Source of the DNA: Flaviaestuariibacter sp.
Lineage (GTDB): Bacteria > Bacteroidota > Bacteroidia > Chitinophagales > Chitinophagaceae
Direction: 5' to 3'
Length of the DNA: 64,000 nt
NCBI GenBank assembly: GCA_025963645.1
Contig: JAOQAI010000017.1
Span: 186,001-250,000, forward strand
Part shown: in pieces, positions 24,883 to 33,852 of the stretch
Numbering within the stretch: the stretch's first letter is position 1
How the letters are laid out: every line of letters starts with the position of its first letter
Translations under genes and position numbers: made by a program
Notes under the pieces: model-generated
Told to the model about the DNA's origin: nothing
Databases searched by the model: none
The model's input: the letters and a program-made list of their open reading frames with translations, nothing else

Positions 24883-26526
24883 ATGAAAAAGAAAATCTCC
24901 GCAGCGCTGCTTTCTGTTTTTTATAAAGACGGACTGGAGCCGCTGGTACGTCAATTAAGCAGCCAGGGCACGACGCTTTACTCTACCGGCGGCACACAAG
25001 CTTTTATTGAAGGACTGGGCATTGAAGTAATTCCTGTTGAAAGCCTGACCTCTTATCCTTCGATCTTGGGTGGCCGAGTAAAAACCTTGCACCCCCTGGT
25101 ATTTGGTGGCATCCTGGGCAAGCGGGCTGATGCCATGCATTTGAACGATATGCTGGAGTATGGCATCCCGGAGATAGACCTGGTAGTGGTTGATCTGTAT
25201 CCCTTTCAAGAGACGGTAGCACAAACAAACGATGAAGCGCAGATCATAGAAAAGATCGACATTGGTGGTCCTTCGATGATACGGGCAGCCGCCAAGAACT
25301 TCAGCGATGTCGTAGTGATCGCTTCAAAAGACGACTATAGCGGCTTGGTGGAGACACTGCAAGCGCAAGAGGGCGAAACAACACTGGAACAACGCAAAGC
25401 CTACGCAGCCAAAGCCTTCCAGGTAGTGGCGGATTATGATATTGCCATTACGAATTACTTCAGTGCCGACACACCGCTTACCGTGTTTGGAAAAGAGCAG
25501 CAAACGCCGCTGCGCTATGGCGAGAACCCGCACCAAAAAGCGGCTTTCTTTGGTGATCTTTCGCAATGCTTTACACAGCTACACGGCAAGGAGATCAGCT
25601 ATAATAATCTGGTAGATATTGATGCAGCGGTTGAATTGATAAGGGATGCAGCCCCCTCCGGCTTCCCCGGCGGGGGAGAGCCCCAGGCACAAGGCCAGCT
25701 TAGCGGCGACCCTGCCATAAATACAAGTGCGTCGCAAAGCGGGCCAGGTGCGGTTGGTGGTCCTTCCTACCGGGAAGGGTCGGGGATGGGCTCGGCCGTC
25801 TTTGCCATCATCAAACACACCAACCCTTGTGGTGTAGCCAGCCGGTCAACGGTGGCGGAGGCGTGGACAGCCGCATTGGCATCAGACCCTGAAAGTGCTT
25901 TTGGTGGTGTATTGGTTTGTAATGGAACAATTGATGTAGCTACTGCAACAGCCATCAACGAAATCTTTTTTGAAGTGCTGTTAGCGCCTTCTTTTGAGGA
26001 AGAGGCCTTGAGTATTTTGAAGTCCAGGAAGAATCGTATTCTATTACAAATGAAGGAAAAAGCCTTTGCTTCAAAAGTCTACAAAAGCCTGTTGAACGGC
26101 ACCTTAGTGCAGGATAAGGATAACAGCAATTATGAAAGGTGGGAAGAGGTCGGGGGCAAAGAATCCGGTGCGCAGAAAGACGATCTGGGGTTTGCCAATC
26201 TTATCTGCAAGCATCTAAAAAGCAATGCTATTGCCTTGGTAAAGGATGGACAGTTGATTGGTAAAGGCTGCGGCCAAACGAGCCGCATTGATGCCTTGCG
26301 CCAGGCGCTGGAAAAAGCAAGACAATTCAATTTTGACCTAACCGGCGCCGTCATGGCCAGTGATGCGTTCTTTCCATTTAATGATTGTGTGCAACTCGGG
26401 TATGAAGCCGGCATCACTGCCTTTATACAGCCCGGCGGCTCCATCCGCGACAAGGACAGCATAGACTATTGCAAAGAACACGGTTTGGCAATGGTGTTAA
26501 CAGGAACCAGGCATTTCAGACACTAG
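24883..26526 (+). CDS. purH: Bifunctional AICAR transformylase/IMP cyclohydrolase with an in-frame insertion
   Basis: The true start is the ATG at 24883 (MKKKISAALLSVFYK), not the track start inside comEC. The product has 547 residues. The IMP cyclohydrolase domain with STGGT and GGRVKTLHP fills the first 200; the transformylase domain has RYGENPHQKA near 207, IKHTNPCG near 308 with the catalytic Lys-His, and the final SIDYCKEHGLAMVLTGTRHFRH. It performs the last two steps of IMP synthesis. Residues about 257-305 form a Gly/Ser/Pro-rich insertion not found in the family. They are encoded by a palindromic GC-rich repeat that stays in frame. Confidence 0.96.
   Translation: MKKKISAALLSVFYKDGLEPLVRQLSSQGTTLYSTGGTQAFIEGLGIEVIPVESLTSYPSILGGRVKTLHPLVFGGILGKRADAMHLNDMLEYGIPEIDLVVVDLYPFQETVAQTNDEAQIIEKIDIGGPSMIRAAAKNFSDVVVIASKDDYSGLVETLQAQEGETTLEQRKAYAAKAFQVVADYDIAITNYFSADTPLTVFGKEQQTPLRYGENPHQKAAFFGDLSQCFTQLHGKEISYNNLVDIDAAVELIRDAAPSGFPGGGEPQAQGQLSGDPAINTSASQSGPGAVGGPSYREGSGMGSAVFAIIKHTNPCGVASRSTVAEAWTAALASDPESAFGGVLVCNGTIDVATATAINEIFFEVLLAPSFEEEALSILKSRKNRILLQMKEKAFASKVYKSLLNGTLVQDKDNSNYERWEEVGGKESGAQKDDLGFANLICKHLKSNAIALVKDGQLIGKGCGQTSRIDALRQALEKARQFNFDLTGAVMASDAFFPFNDCVQLGYEAGITAFIQPGGSIRDKDSIDYCKEHGLAMVLTGTRHFRH
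25651..25797. repeat. Palindromic repeat inserted in frame within purH
   Basis: This 147-bp piece begins GCCCCCTCCGGCTTCCCC and ends near GGGTCGGGGATGGGC. Each end has its own hairpin (CCCCGGCGGGG and CCTTCCTACCGGGAAGG), and the outer parts are roughly complementary. Its length is a multiple of three and it has no stop codon in the purH frame. The layout resembles the element at 6452, although the sequences differ in detail. Confidence 0.65.
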
Positions 26527-26539
26527 AGAAAGGGGTAGC

Positions 26540-27547
26540 ATGAACAAAGGCACAACAGAAGAATTAACCGATATTATTCCCAGCGATCCCCAGGGAACGA
26601 AAGGCGCTGCCTATTATCTATCGAGGTTCAACCCTTTGCATTTTCATAAGCGGGGCACCCGAACGAAGGCCATCGCGGCATTAGTCCTTATCTGTTTTTT
26701 ATGGGGCAGCACCTGGCTGGTTTCTAAGGAAGGCGTTAAGCACATGCCGGCTTTGCAAATGGCCGGCATCCGCCAAATAGCAGCCGGACTATGTCTCGTT
26801 CTTTTCTTTATAGCAAGAGGCGCCGTTTGGCCAAAGGGCAAGGAATGGCGGGTGATCTTCATGCTCAGCCTTCTGAACTTTCTTCTCAGCAATGCTTTAT
26901 CCACCTGGGGCGTGAAATATATTTCCGCCGGCCTGGGTGCCGTGATAGGCGCCATCTTTCCGCTGTGGCTCGTGATCATTGGGCTGTTCGGCACCCGCGT
27001 TAAACGACAACCGAAAACGGTACTGGGGCTATTGCTTGGCTTTACCGGCATCTGTGTTATTTTCTATGAGCACCTTTCCGATTTTCTGATTGCAGACTTT
27101 CGCTTGGGCATTTTCTTATCGCTGGCTTCCACCTGGTCATGGGCTTTCGCTACGCTTTATACAAAGAAACAAGCCGCTCATTTCAACCCGTATTTCAGCC
27201 TCGGATTACAAATGATGTTATCGGGTATCGTACTTACTATCGTTACCGAAGTAACGGGAATTGCTGTACCGATGGCTCAAATCCCCTGGCAGTCATGGGC
27301 GGCTATTGGCTACCTGGCGCTTTTCGGTTCTGTAATGGCGTTCGTAGCTTATTTGTATGCCCTGCAGAATCTTCCAACAGAGCAGGTAAGCATATATGCT
27401 TATGTGAACCCCGTGGTAGCGGTGTTATTAGGCTGGGCTATTTTCGATGAAAAGCTCTCAGGGTTTATCATCTGCGGTACGCTCATTACCCTGTATGGCG
27501 TGTACCTGGTGAACCGTGCGGCATTGGCGTCAAAAGCTAAGCCTTAG
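26540..27547 (+). CDS. EamA/DMT family transporter
   Basis: The 335-residue protein has a polar N-terminal extension of about 40 residues and then ten hydrophobic helices in two EamA halves. The first begins LVLICFLWGSTWLVSKEG and the second LGIFLSLASTWSWAFATLY. YVNPVVAVLLGW near the end is a family hallmark. It is an inner-membrane metabolite exporter or importer of unknown substrate. It starts 13 bp after purH and is probably co-transcribed. Its last 11 bp overlap the convergent deacetylase gene. Confidence 0.9.
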   Translation: MNKGTTEELTDIIPSDPQGTKGAAYYLSRFNPLHFHKRGTRTKAIAALVLICFLWGSTWLVSKEGVKHMPALQMAGIRQIAAGLCLVLFFIARGAVWPKGKEWRVIFMLSLLNFLLSNALSTWGVKYISAGLGAVIGAIFPLWLVIIGLFGTRVKRQPKTVLGLLLGFTGICVIFYEHLSDFLIADFRLGIFLSLASTWSWAFATLYTKKQAAHFNPYFSLGLQMMLSGIVLTIVTEVTGIAVPMAQIPWQSWAAIGYLALFGSVMAFVAYLYALQNLPTEQVSIYAYVNPVVAVLLGWAIFDEKLSGFIICGTLITLYGVYLVNRAALASKAKP

Positions 27548-28847
27548 ATTGGCTTATGTGCGCAATGAATCTTTCGTAAATCTCCCGCCAGCCCTGAAAC
27601 GTGGCGTCGGTACCTAAGATGGAATTGTGCCACACGGTTATCAATCTCCCATTCACCTTTTTTACTTCGTTGTAGTAGTGTTCCAACTCTGTAAACGCCT
27701 GTTGTGGTGTGTCTTTTTGTTCGTAATACGAGTTGGCATCCATGAAGCAAAAAGGATGAAGCAACAGCGCCGTTTTCTCTCCCCTTTCCAGATCATACCA
27801 ATAAAAGGGGGAAGCGATGGAAGCCCGGAAACCATTGATGCTGCCGTATCCCATGCTGTAATCATCGGTAATGCCGGCAGCTAGTAGATGGCGGAATGTT
27901 TGCGGCAGGGTGAACCGGATATAATGCTGCCGGGAAGCGGTTACCGGTTGTTGAATAATAGCTTCAATAGACTCTTTTTCTTCACCTATAGCAGCCCGCT
28001 CATCGCCGCTATGCCACGAAGGATGCAAGCCAATGGTAGCGCTCTTAGAGGTTATACAAATCAAATCCCTGACGGCTTTATTAGTTACCGAGATGCTTTT
28101 ATCGTATGCATTCTGCCGCTTTCCAGCATGAAAAAAATAGACCGGTTGTAATGAGTGGCGGCTATGCAGCTCTTCCAGCCAATCGTAACAATCGAACGGG
28201 TCTTTCTCTTTACCTCTTAGAACAGTAATGCGGGCTTGTGCCATTGCCCATTGCCCATTCACTATTGACTTTGCCAAACCCCCCATATTGCGAACAAAAC
28301 CTTTCTCCCGGTAGCTCCAGGCCATGTCAATATCGTAGGTGGGAAGGAAGGAAAAGTTTGGGGTTTGGGGTTTGGGGTTTGGGGTTATTGGAGCAATAAG
28401 TTTCCGAAAATATTCCAACCAAACATTGATTAGCGGAATACGAAGGAAATCATTTTTGAAAGCAAGACTGTTTTGATGCGCATACCTTCCGTACTCGTCT
28501 TTTTGATGTGGCAGGTATTCTTCGTAGCGGGTTAACAGGTAAAAAATGGCGGCGAAAAGATCGAAGCCAAACGTATCATCTGTTTTGAAAAAAGCGATAA
28601 AATCTGCTTGATGCTGGAAGCAATGAATCTCAATTGGATGAATGCCTTTTTGGAATAACAAACCGGTTGGCACTATCTGAATAGCGCTTTCCAGCGAATT
28701 ATTGGAGTAGTTGATCTTAGTGCCCTCCTCTTTTAGAAAGACTTCTTTATCATCAGCTAAAATAAACGGTTGTCCATAATAGTGTGAAAGGAAATCCAGT
28801 AGATAAAGCAAGCGGGGCGACGCGGTATGGCTATAGACAATGACCAC
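27537..28847 (-). CDS. Polysaccharide deacetylase family protein with N-terminal DUF7033-like domain
   Basis: I start at the GTG at 28847, 3 bp after the lutB stop, because family members begin with a short strand like VIVYSHTASPRLLYLLDFL; the track start at 28880 would overlap lutB. The N-terminal 150 residues contain FDLFAAIFYLLTRYEEYL. The second part has LPTYDIDMAWSY (the TxDID metal motif of the NodB fold), FFHAG, IGLHPSWHSG and the final LITVWHNS. It may remove acyl groups from a surface polysaccharide. Residues TPNPKPQTPN near 155 are encoded by a G-rich heptanucleotide repeat. Confidence 0.85.
   Translation of the reverse strand: MVIVYSHTASPRLLYLLDFLSHYYGQPFILADDKEVFLKEEGTKINYSNNSLESAIQIVPTGLLFQKGIHPIEIHCFQHQADFIAFFKTDDTFGFDLFAAIFYLLTRYEEYLPHQKDEYGRYAHQNSLAFKNDFLRIPLINVWLEYFRKLIAPITPNPKPQTPNFSFLPTYDIDMAWSYREKGFVRNMGGLAKSIVNGQWAMAQARITVLRGKEKDPFDCYDWLEELHSRHSLQPVYFFHAGKRQNAYDKSISVTNKAVRDLICITSKSATIGLHPSWHSGDERAAIGEEKESIEAIIQQPVTASRQHYIRFTLPQTFRHLLAAGITDDYSMGYGSINGFRASIASPFYWYDLERGEKTALLLHPFCFMDANSYYEQKDTPQQAFTELEHYYNEVKKVNGRLITVWHNSILGTDATFQGWREIYERFIAHISQSKA
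28357..28384 (+). repeat. Tandem (TTTGGGG)x4 repeat inside the deacetylase gene
   Basis: Four perfect copies of the heptamer TTTGGGG lie head to tail. The plus strand has four runs of G4, so a G-quadruplex is possible on the non-coding strand. Seven is not a multiple of three, so gain or loss of a unit would shift the deacetylase reading frame. Confidence 0.9.
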
Positions 28848-28849
28848 CG

Positions 28850-30232
28850 TTAACCCCTTTTTTTCTGCCGCTCCTGCCACTGCTGGCTAAACGTCTTTTG
28901 CGGAAAGTCCAGCTCACTGCGATGCCGCTTCCAGTCTTTCACAAACGTATTAACGACCCAGCCTTTGAGGCGCCCATTGGCTACATTCATCAGGCTGCGG
29001 TTAAGCATAGCCTTTTTCCAAAACTTCCAGGCAATCTTTTCCGCATACGAATATTCTTTCTGTGCTACTGCTTCCGCACGGTTCTCCAAAAGCAATTCAT
29101 GTAGATTGATCTTCACCGCACATACTTCAGTACAGTTGCCGCAAAGCGACGACGCATAGCTAAGATGCTTGTAATCGCCCATGTCTTTCAGGTGCGGCGT
29201 TATTACAGAACCAATCGGTCCGCTATAAGTCGTACCGTACGCATGACCACCGATGTTTTTATACACCGGGCAGGCATTAAGGCAGGCGCCGCAACGGATG
29301 CAGTACAGGCTTTCGCGAGTCTTCGCATTGGCGAGAATATTGGTGCGTCCATTGTCAAGTAAGATCACATACATTTCTTCCGGGCCATCTTCTTCTGAAG
29401 ACTGCTTAGGGCCTGTAAGAATAGAATTGTAAACTGTAATCTTTTGACCGGTACCGAACGTAGAAAGCAGCGGCCAAAAAAGCGCCAGGTCTGCCATAGA
29501 AGGAATCACCTTTTCAATACCCACTATAACAATATGCGTTTTTGGATAAGAGCAGCTTAGGCGGCCATTGCCTTCATTCTCCGTAATGGCTATGCCGCCA
29601 ATGTCAGAGATGATAAAGTTGGCGCCGGTGATACCGATCTCTGCTTGTCTATATTTTTCGCGAAGCTTTTCCCGCGCAACTAATGTTAATTCGGTTGGCG
29701 TAAGGTTCGAAGGTGTACCTAATTTTTCTGCAAAGAGCTTGGCTACATCTTCCTTGCTTTTATGCATGGCCGGCGTTACGATATGATACGGTGGCTCATC
29801 ATCCAGTTGCTGAATGTATTCGCCAAGGTCGGTCTCCACGCTTTCAATACCGTTCTTCTCCAGGAATTTATTCAGGTGCAATTCCTCGGTGACCATGCTT
29901 TTGCTCTTCACGATAGTCTTACAAGACTTGGCTTCGCAGATCTTTAGAATTTGAGCAAGTGCCTCTTCCGCTGTTTCCGCCCACAGCACTTTCCCACCGC
30001 GTTTCGTCAGGTTCGCTTCAAAGGTTTGCAGTTGTTGGTCCAGCGTTTCAATCGCTTTCCACTTGATGTTCTTTGCACGTTCCCGCGCCAAATGCACATC
30101 GGTAAACTGACTTTTGCCGGCGGGTACTACGGCGTTATAGCGGCCAATATTAAAATTGATCTTGCGGCGGTGTTCTTTATCCGCAGCTTTAATGGTGCTT
30201 TTGGCTATGAAGGTGGAGGATTGGTCTGACAT
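28850..30232 (-). CDS. lutB: LutB/LldF-type iron-sulfur protein of lactate oxidation
   Basis: The 460-residue protein has an N-terminal LUD domain (AEIGITGANFIISDIGGIAITENEG near residue 200) and two ferredoxin-type motifs, CIRCGACLNACPVY near 310 and CGNCTEVCAVKI near 365. In Bacillus LutABC oxidises L-lactate to pyruvate and LutB carries the Fe-S clusters. No lutA or lutC is in the window, so they must be elsewhere. The gene lies in a minus-strand run with the deacetylase 3 bp downstream and a YgiT/DUF4258 pair 8 bp upstream. Confidence 0.92.
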   Translation of the reverse strand: MSDQSSTFIAKSTIKAADKEHRRKINFNIGRYNAVVPAGKSQFTDVHLARERAKNIKWKAIETLDQQLQTFEANLTKRGGKVLWAETAEEALAQILKICEAKSCKTIVKSKSMVTEELHLNKFLEKNGIESVETDLGEYIQQLDDEPPYHIVTPAMHKSKEDVAKLFAEKLGTPSNLTPTELTLVAREKLREKYRQAEIGITGANFIISDIGGIAITENEGNGRLSCSYPKTHIVIVGIEKVIPSMADLALFWPLLSTFGTGQKITVYNSILTGPKQSSEEDGPEEMYVILLDNGRTNILANAKTRESLYCIRCGACLNACPVYKNIGGHAYGTTYSGPIGSVITPHLKDMGDYKHLSYASSLCGNCTEVCAVKINLHELLLENRAEAVAQKEYSYAEKIAWKFWKKAMLNRSLMNVANGRLKGWVVNTFVKDWKRHRSELDFPQKTFSQQWQERQKKRG

Positions 30233-30240
30233 GGTGTTTA

Positions 30241-30462
30241 TTAAGATGCGAGCCGGATGATTTCAACTTCCGTTCCGCTTGAAGTACTGTTTGCCTTTTC
30301 CAATAAGGCTTTCGTTGTTTCCTCAGAAAAATAAGCTTCTCCGCAATTGGCACAAACATCTGCTTCGACACCAGTAAAAATGAGGTAACTGCCATTCCGC
30401 TCAACGGTAAAGCTGCTGGTACTTTTTGCTGTTTCGCCTGTTTTACAAATGACACATTGCAT
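30241..30462 (-). CDS. YgiT-type zinc finger protein (MqsA N-terminal-like antitoxin)
   Basis: A 73-residue protein with two Cys pairs, CVIC and CANCGEAYF, separated by a beta-rich segment (ERNGSYLIFTGVEA). This is the zinc-binding N-terminal domain of MqsA/YgiT. No HTH domain follows, so it is the short form. It starts 5 bp after the DUF4258 gene, the order expected for a type II toxin-antitoxin pair. Confidence 0.9.
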   Translation of the reverse strand: MQCVICKTGETAKSTSSFTVERNGSYLIFTGVEADVCANCGEAYFSEETTKALLEKANSTSSGTEVEIIRLAS

Positions 30463-30467
30463 AAGAC

Positions 30468-30755
30468 TTACTTTTTTCTTTTAAAATCAGGTTCCCAGAT
30501 TTCTGGATCAGGCTCATAGGCTGTAATGATGATGCAGGTATTCTCTTCTTCGTTTGTGGCTACCACTACATGCAGCGGATTTCCGTTTACAAATTTAAGT
30601 AATAAGTAGCTCGGATAAGGCTTATCCATTGGATAGCTGGCGATTATATCTCCACTCTTTACTACTTCCGCAACCCCATCAAAAGATAACCGGCGGGCAA
30701 TCATTGCCTTTAATGCATGGGTGCTAAAAACTAAGTTGTCGCAAGTAAAGCGCAT
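30468..30755 (-). CDS. DUF4258 protein, putative toxin partner of the YgiT-type protein
   Basis: The 95 residues match the DUF4258 layout: FSTHALKAMIARRLSFDGVAEVV near the start with the conserved His, then strands around LHVVVATNEEENTCIIITAYEPD. The fold is thought to resemble RelE/BrnT toxins. It is immediately followed by the YgiT-type gene and preceded, 2 bp away, by DUF3109. Toxicity has not been shown for this copy and is inferred from the pairing. Confidence 0.87.
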   Translation of the reverse strand: MRFTCDNLVFSTHALKAMIARRLSFDGVAEVVKSGDIIASYPMDKPYPSYLLLKFVNGNPLHVVVATNEEENTCIIITAYEPDPEIWEPDFKRKK

Positions 30756-30757
30756 AC

Positions 30758-31348
30758 CTACTTCTTTTTCACTTTCGCATCAAAATGTTCAATAGCAATC
30801 TGGTGGAGGGTTTCATAAAACTCAGTACCGAAGCGGCGTTCCAGCGGTCCCTGCAAAAATTGATACACGGGCATCTTTGCTTTTTTGCCTAACGCACAAG
30901 CCGGTGCGCAAAGCGTTTCGCGGGGTTCGTAATTCACCATCGTAAAGGCATTGCTCTGGCTGATGCGGATGGGGAAAAGATGGCAACTAATAGGTTTTTT
31001 CCAAGCCAGCTTGCCGTCATAGTACGCCGCTTCAATACCGCATTTAATAATGCCGGCGGCATCGCGAGAACCATAAGCGCAAATAGCGCCATTGATAACG
31101 GGTGTGACCCAGCCATACTCTTTATCGAAAACGGCTTTACCTTGTCGCGCTACTTCCGCTTTACCTTCTTCGGTCATGTAGGGCTCAAAATCGGCGTAGT
31201 GCCTTTCTATGAGAGCCAATTCATCCTGCTCCAGTGGCGCACCGGCATCGCCATCTTCACAGCAGCCGCCTTTGCATTTGCTGAGGTCGCAAATGAATTT
31301 AGCTTCCACCACTTCATCAGAGATCAATATATTGTCGATGGCTATCAC
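30758..31348 (-). CDS. DUF3109 family cysteine-rich protein
   Basis: The 196-residue protein has a Cys-rich start (FICDLSKCKGGCCEDGDAG) and further cysteines in GAICAYG, IKCGIEA, SCHLFPIR and CAPACALGKK. The set fits metal or Fe-S binding, as in the YkgJ-like relatives of this family. DUF3109 is almost universal in Bacteroidota, and its role is not known. It is the first gene of a tight run: DUF3109, DUF4258, YgiT-type, lutB and deacetylase are separated by 8 bp or less. Confidence 0.9.
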   Translation of the reverse strand: MIAIDNILISDEVVEAKFICDLSKCKGGCCEDGDAGAPLEQDELALIERHYADFEPYMTEEGKAEVARQGKAVFDKEYGWVTPVINGAICAYGSRDAAGIIKCGIEAAYYDGKLAWKKPISCHLFPIRISQSNAFTMVNYEPRETLCAPACALGKKAKMPVYQFLQGPLERRFGTEFYETLHQIAIEHFDAKVKKK

Positions 31349-31398
31349 GTATCGGGTTTGAATGGCAAAGGTAAAGGCTGTTACCAGTGAGCATGGCG

Positions 31399-33186
31399 TT
31401 AAACTTCGGCGACCAATTCCTTCTCCTTATGAACCAGGATTGATCCCTTACCCGAACGCTGAAGCCGTTGTTCGCGGCGCTGTGTCAGCAGATGCATTAC
31501 TTTCTCTTCTACCCAATGGTGCAGGGGTAAAAGCACTGCCGCTAACGCGATCATGAACGCAAGGTCTTTCCAGGGCTCACCCTGCGTGATGGTAGCAATG
31601 CTTTTCTTGAAAATAAGGAACAGGAACTCGAAGAACATAAGGAAAGAAAAGAACCCCACCAAGCGGATCACTTTTGGAGAGACCTTGAAAAAGCCGGTCA
31701 TTGCCAGCAGCACAAATGAGCCCGTGATAGCAATGGTGATTCCCATATACTGAATGCGGTGGCGCTTTTCCTTTTGCTCCAGCTTCACCGCATCCAACCG
31801 TTTTTGACGCTCCTGCTCGTCTGCCGCTTCTATCTGCATCAGGTCTTTTTCCTTGCCCAGTTTATCAAGGCTGTCCTTGTATTGAAAAGAAAGTGCGGTC
31901 ATTTGCAAAGCGGTTTCATAATTGCCCGTGCGGCGATACAGCGTATCCAACTCTTTCACCACCACTTCGGCGGCTTTCATATCCGCCATTTCCTTGGCTA
32001 AGTCTGCCGCTTTTGTATAATACGAGATAGATGCCGGCAGTATGCCAGCCAGTTTATTCAAGCGTCCCATCTGCACATAATAGCTGTAGCGGCTGGCATT
32101 GTTCAGGCTATTCTCAAAAAGCGGCCCCGCTTTTTTATAGTAATGAAAAGCGGAATCGAATTGATGCAGATCGGTGTAGATATAGCCATAGGCCTGATCT
32201 ACGATGCCTTTATAACCAAAGCCATCCAGGTAGGCTTTCAGTTCGGTACTTTTATTAAAAAACTCCAATGCCTTTTGAGGTTGGCTGGCATAGAGATAGT
32301 TGTTCAGCATACCGATATAAGGCCCCATTTTCAGGGGAGGAAATTTAAGCGAATCCGCCAGCTTAATGGCTTTTTGAAAGTAGAAGACCGCCATGTCGTA
32401 ACTTTTCTTGTAGCCATAGAGGTTGCCGATATTCGTGAGATCATCTACAATATTATAGTGCCCCCTCGGCTCCGCCATCTTTCGGCGAACGCCCATTGTT
32501 TTCACGGCATAATCAATAGCGCGGTCATAATCTTCGATGCTCGCATAAAATCCCGACAAGGAGCTATACGATTGGCGTTGGAGCCGCTCCAGTCCCTTTT
32601 CTTCAGATAAGCGCAAGCCTGCCAGGAAGTTTCGCAGGGCCAGTAATTTTTCACGCCGTGCGGTATATACCGCACCTTGTTCTAAAAAGCCAAGCACCTT
32701 GAGACTATCATTATTTAATGTAGAGATGTAAGAGTTTGCCTCGTTGCTATAGCTTAAGGCCCTATCTACATTGGGAATAGAACGATAAGCACCCGACAAG
32801 GCCAGGTAGGCACTTGCGGTTTCTTCGTCCAGCTTATTCTGGCGGGCAATGGACAATGCTTCGTTGTAATGTGCAATGGCCTTATCAATAGCGCCTTTAA
32901 AGCCGCCTAAGACCGCTTCTTTCCTGCCATTTAAGATCAGCGCCCTGATGATCAGCTTGCGGTCGCGGCTTAGTTCGGCTATCTCGGTCATCTGCTGGGC
33001 GTAGACTTCGGCTTGCGGGCGATCCATCCGCATGAGTATCTGCGAAAGATCGCCTAACAAGGTTATCTTTTCCTTATCTGTCTTGGCAAGCGTGATCTCT
33101 TTTTTCAGGGAATCAATGATGGGATGGCTTTGCTGGGCTGCCGCAAACAAAGGCAGGGTAAACAAGAGCAGCAGCAGGTGCTTCAT
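31399..33186 (-). CDS. Exported tetratricopeptide-repeat protein with C-terminal membrane helices
   Basis: The 595-residue protein has a signal peptide (MKHLLLLLFTLPLFAAAQ), about ten TPR-like helical pairs over residues 30-430, a charged coiled-coil (EAADEQERQKRLDAVKLEQKEKRH), and then three hydrophobic segments near 470-560. The layout resembles Bacteroidota TPR sensor proteins that normally end in a histidine kinase or HTH domain, but here no kinase follows. It might be a signal-transduction relative that lost its output domain. Partners unknown. Confidence 0.8.
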   Translation of the reverse strand: MKHLLLLLFTLPLFAAAQQSHPIIDSLKKEITLAKTDKEKITLLGDLSQILMRMDRPQAEVYAQQMTEIAELSRDRKLIIRALILNGRKEAVLGGFKGAIDKAIAHYNEALSIARQNKLDEETASAYLALSGAYRSIPNVDRALSYSNEANSYISTLNNDSLKVLGFLEQGAVYTARREKLLALRNFLAGLRLSEEKGLERLQRQSYSSLSGFYASIEDYDRAIDYAVKTMGVRRKMAEPRGHYNIVDDLTNIGNLYGYKKSYDMAVFYFQKAIKLADSLKFPPLKMGPYIGMLNNYLYASQPQKALEFFNKSTELKAYLDGFGYKGIVDQAYGYIYTDLHQFDSAFHYYKKAGPLFENSLNNASRYSYYVQMGRLNKLAGILPASISYYTKAADLAKEMADMKAAEVVVKELDTLYRRTGNYETALQMTALSFQYKDSLDKLGKEKDLMQIEAADEQERQKRLDAVKLEQKEKRHRIQYMGITIAITGSFVLLAMTGFFKVSPKVIRLVGFFSFLMFFEFLFLIFKKSIATITQGEPWKDLAFMIALAAVLLPLHHWVEEKVMHLLTQRREQRLQRSGKGSILVHKEKELVAEV

Positions 33187-33246
33187 AAATAGTTAGTTTC
33201 TCAGCACAAATTAAAGAATTTTGTGATGCAGACGGGAGAAGGCTCG

Positions 33247-33852
33247 CTATTTATTCGCTTTCCACTGAAAGGTATTGATCAGGTGCTGCACATCTTCCTG
33301 GAAGAAGCGGGTGACCGGTCGCAACGAATCTTCGTTAGGCGTAGTGTTGAAATACAGCGCGCCGCGAAGAAAATGGCGTGTTGAATCGGTAAGGAAAAAT
33401 TGTGTAGATGTAGCGGTATTTCCTTTTAAGGTGAAGTAAACTCCTTCGATGCCCGCTGGCGTGGTAAACGGTTTGGAGTCAATGCCCGATGCCCGGTAAG
33501 TATGCTGCTTGTACGACATTTGGTAAGCATCGTTCACCAGCGAATCGAATTTATTCGGGCCAATTTCTTTATAGCTGATATGAATGCGACCTTCAAACTG
33601 GGGGAAATCGATATTGATCCAGTAGGGATTTTCTGCCTGCTCTTCAAAGAACAAACTATCCTTCAGGACTTTGCCATACACGGGGTATTCAAATGTATAA
33701 GGATAACCGGGCTGATCGAAACGCTGGTAGGCTTTTTTGGGGAAATCGATCTGGAAATAACCACGAGGCTTAATGGTATAATCGCTGTTGCAAGCTGTGA
33801 TAGCTGCTGTAAATACTAGAATAATAAAGAAAAGAGATCTACGATTTTCCAT
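33247..33852 (-). CDS. gldD: Gliding motility lipoprotein GldD
   Basis: The 201-residue protein has a lipobox (AAITACNSD) and the GldD-type sequence YTIKPRGYFQIDFPKKAYQ, followed by YPYTFEYPVYG and the end HLINTFQWK. GldD is a periplasmic-facing lipoprotein required for gliding and for type IX secretion in Flavobacterium johnsoniae. It overlaps gldE by 14 bp and closes the mutY-ssb-gldE-gldD group, a known Bacteroidota arrangement. No other gld genes are in the window. Presence alone does not prove gliding. Confidence 0.94.
   Translation of the reverse strand: MENRRSLFFIILVFTAAITACNSDYTIKPRGYFQIDFPKKAYQRFDQPGYPYTFEYPVYGKVLKDSLFFEEQAENPYWINIDFPQFEGRIHISYKEIGPNKFDSLVNDAYQMSYKQHTYRASGIDSKPFTTPAGIEGVYFTLKGNTATSTQFFLTDSTRHFLRGALYFNTTPNEDSLRPVTRFFQEDVQHLINTFQWKANK

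Noticed and set aside
30241-30755. Calling the YgiT/DUF4258 pair MqsRA
   Set aside because: The YgiT protein lacks the HTH half of MqsA and the partner is DUF4258, not MqsR; only a type II toxin-antitoxin-like pair is supported.
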